Shown: one piece after another, positions 5,658 to 5,727 of the stretch
How the letters are laid out: every line of letters starts with the position of its first letter
Numbering within the stretch: the first letter of the stretch is position 1
NCBI GenBank assembly: GCA_946629475.1
Contig: CAMOXX010000173.1
Location: forward strand, 1 to 5,727
Length of the DNA: 5,727 nt
Source: an uncultured Blautia sp.
Lineage (GTDB): Bacteria; Bacillota; Clostridia; Lachnospirales; Lachnospiraceae
Direction: 5' to 3'
Program-made: the position numbers and the translations under genes
Notes under the pieces: model-generated
What the model was told of the DNA's origin: nothing
Databases searched by the model: none
What the model saw: the letters and a program-made list of their open reading frames with translations, nothing else

Positions 5658-5727
5658 GATTTTTCCTCCTTCTCATGCTGCATACGGCCCGTAAATCCTT
5701 AGGAACTGTTCAGAAATAACGTGTGCA
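5658..5727 (-). promoter_or_regulatory. Upstream region of the TrpB2-type gene
   Basis: Seventy bases precede the gene on the - strand. The Shine-Dalgarno AGGAGG is at 5670-5665. CTGAACAGTT (5713-5704) also occurs in the iorA leader at 204-213, in the same orientation relative to its gene; here it extends to GAAC-A-GTTC, a short inverted repeat. No clear -35/-10 pair is visible, and the promoter is probably near or beyond the window edge. Confidence 0.4.

Noticed and set aside
1..5727. CRISPR array, tRNA, rRNA, insertion sequence or phage genes
   Set aside because: No regularly spaced repeats, cloverleaf-like structure, transposase motifs or terminal repeats of mobile elements were seen.

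Overview
The window looks like chromosomal DNA from an anaerobic Firmicute, most likely a clostridial or Lachnospiraceae-type gut or sediment bacterium. Three things suggest this. The genes have strong purine-rich Shine-Dalgarno sites. Their coding sequence is fairly GC-rich, while the leader is AT-rich. The main operon encodes an oxygen-sensitive, ferredoxin-dependent 2-oxoacid oxidoreductase. This assignment is inferred from style and gene content, not from a marker gene.

Layout: bases 1-271 are a non-coding leader with inverted repeats, a possible 35-codon upstream ORF and two mutually exclusive hairpins. Three genes follow on the + strand as a tight operon. iorA (272-2242) and iorB (2239-2811) encode the two subunits of indolepyruvate:ferredoxin oxidoreductase, and they overlap by the four bases ATGA. 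A paaK-type arylacetate-CoA ligase (2833-4068) starts 21 bases further on. Bases 4069-4280 form a convergent intergenic region with an unusual density of structure: a 13-bp perfect inverted repeat, a tandem C-rich 10-mer that gives a four-tract G-quadruplex motif on the - strand, and weak terminator-like hairpins. A TrpB2-type tryptophan synthase beta homologue (5657-4281) lies on the - strand and converges on the operon. The last 70 bases are its upstream region.

How the genes may work together: IorAB interconverts arylpyruvates (indolepyruvate, phenylpyruvate, hydroxyphenylpyruvate) and arylacetyl-CoA using ferredoxin. The ligase interconverts arylacetates and arylacetyl-CoA at the cost of ATP. 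Run one way, the pair degrades aromatic amino acids to arylacetyl-CoA. Run the other way, it captures indoleacetate or phenylacetate and reductively carboxylates it to the keto acid needed for Trp, Phe or Tyr. TrpB2 makes Trp from indole. Together they suggest an aromatic amino acid salvage or fermentation locus. The four genes belong to known families. The less ordinary features are the 61-residue Ala/Ser/Pro/Gln-rich linker inside IorA, the alternative folds of the leader, and the G-rich intergenic structure.
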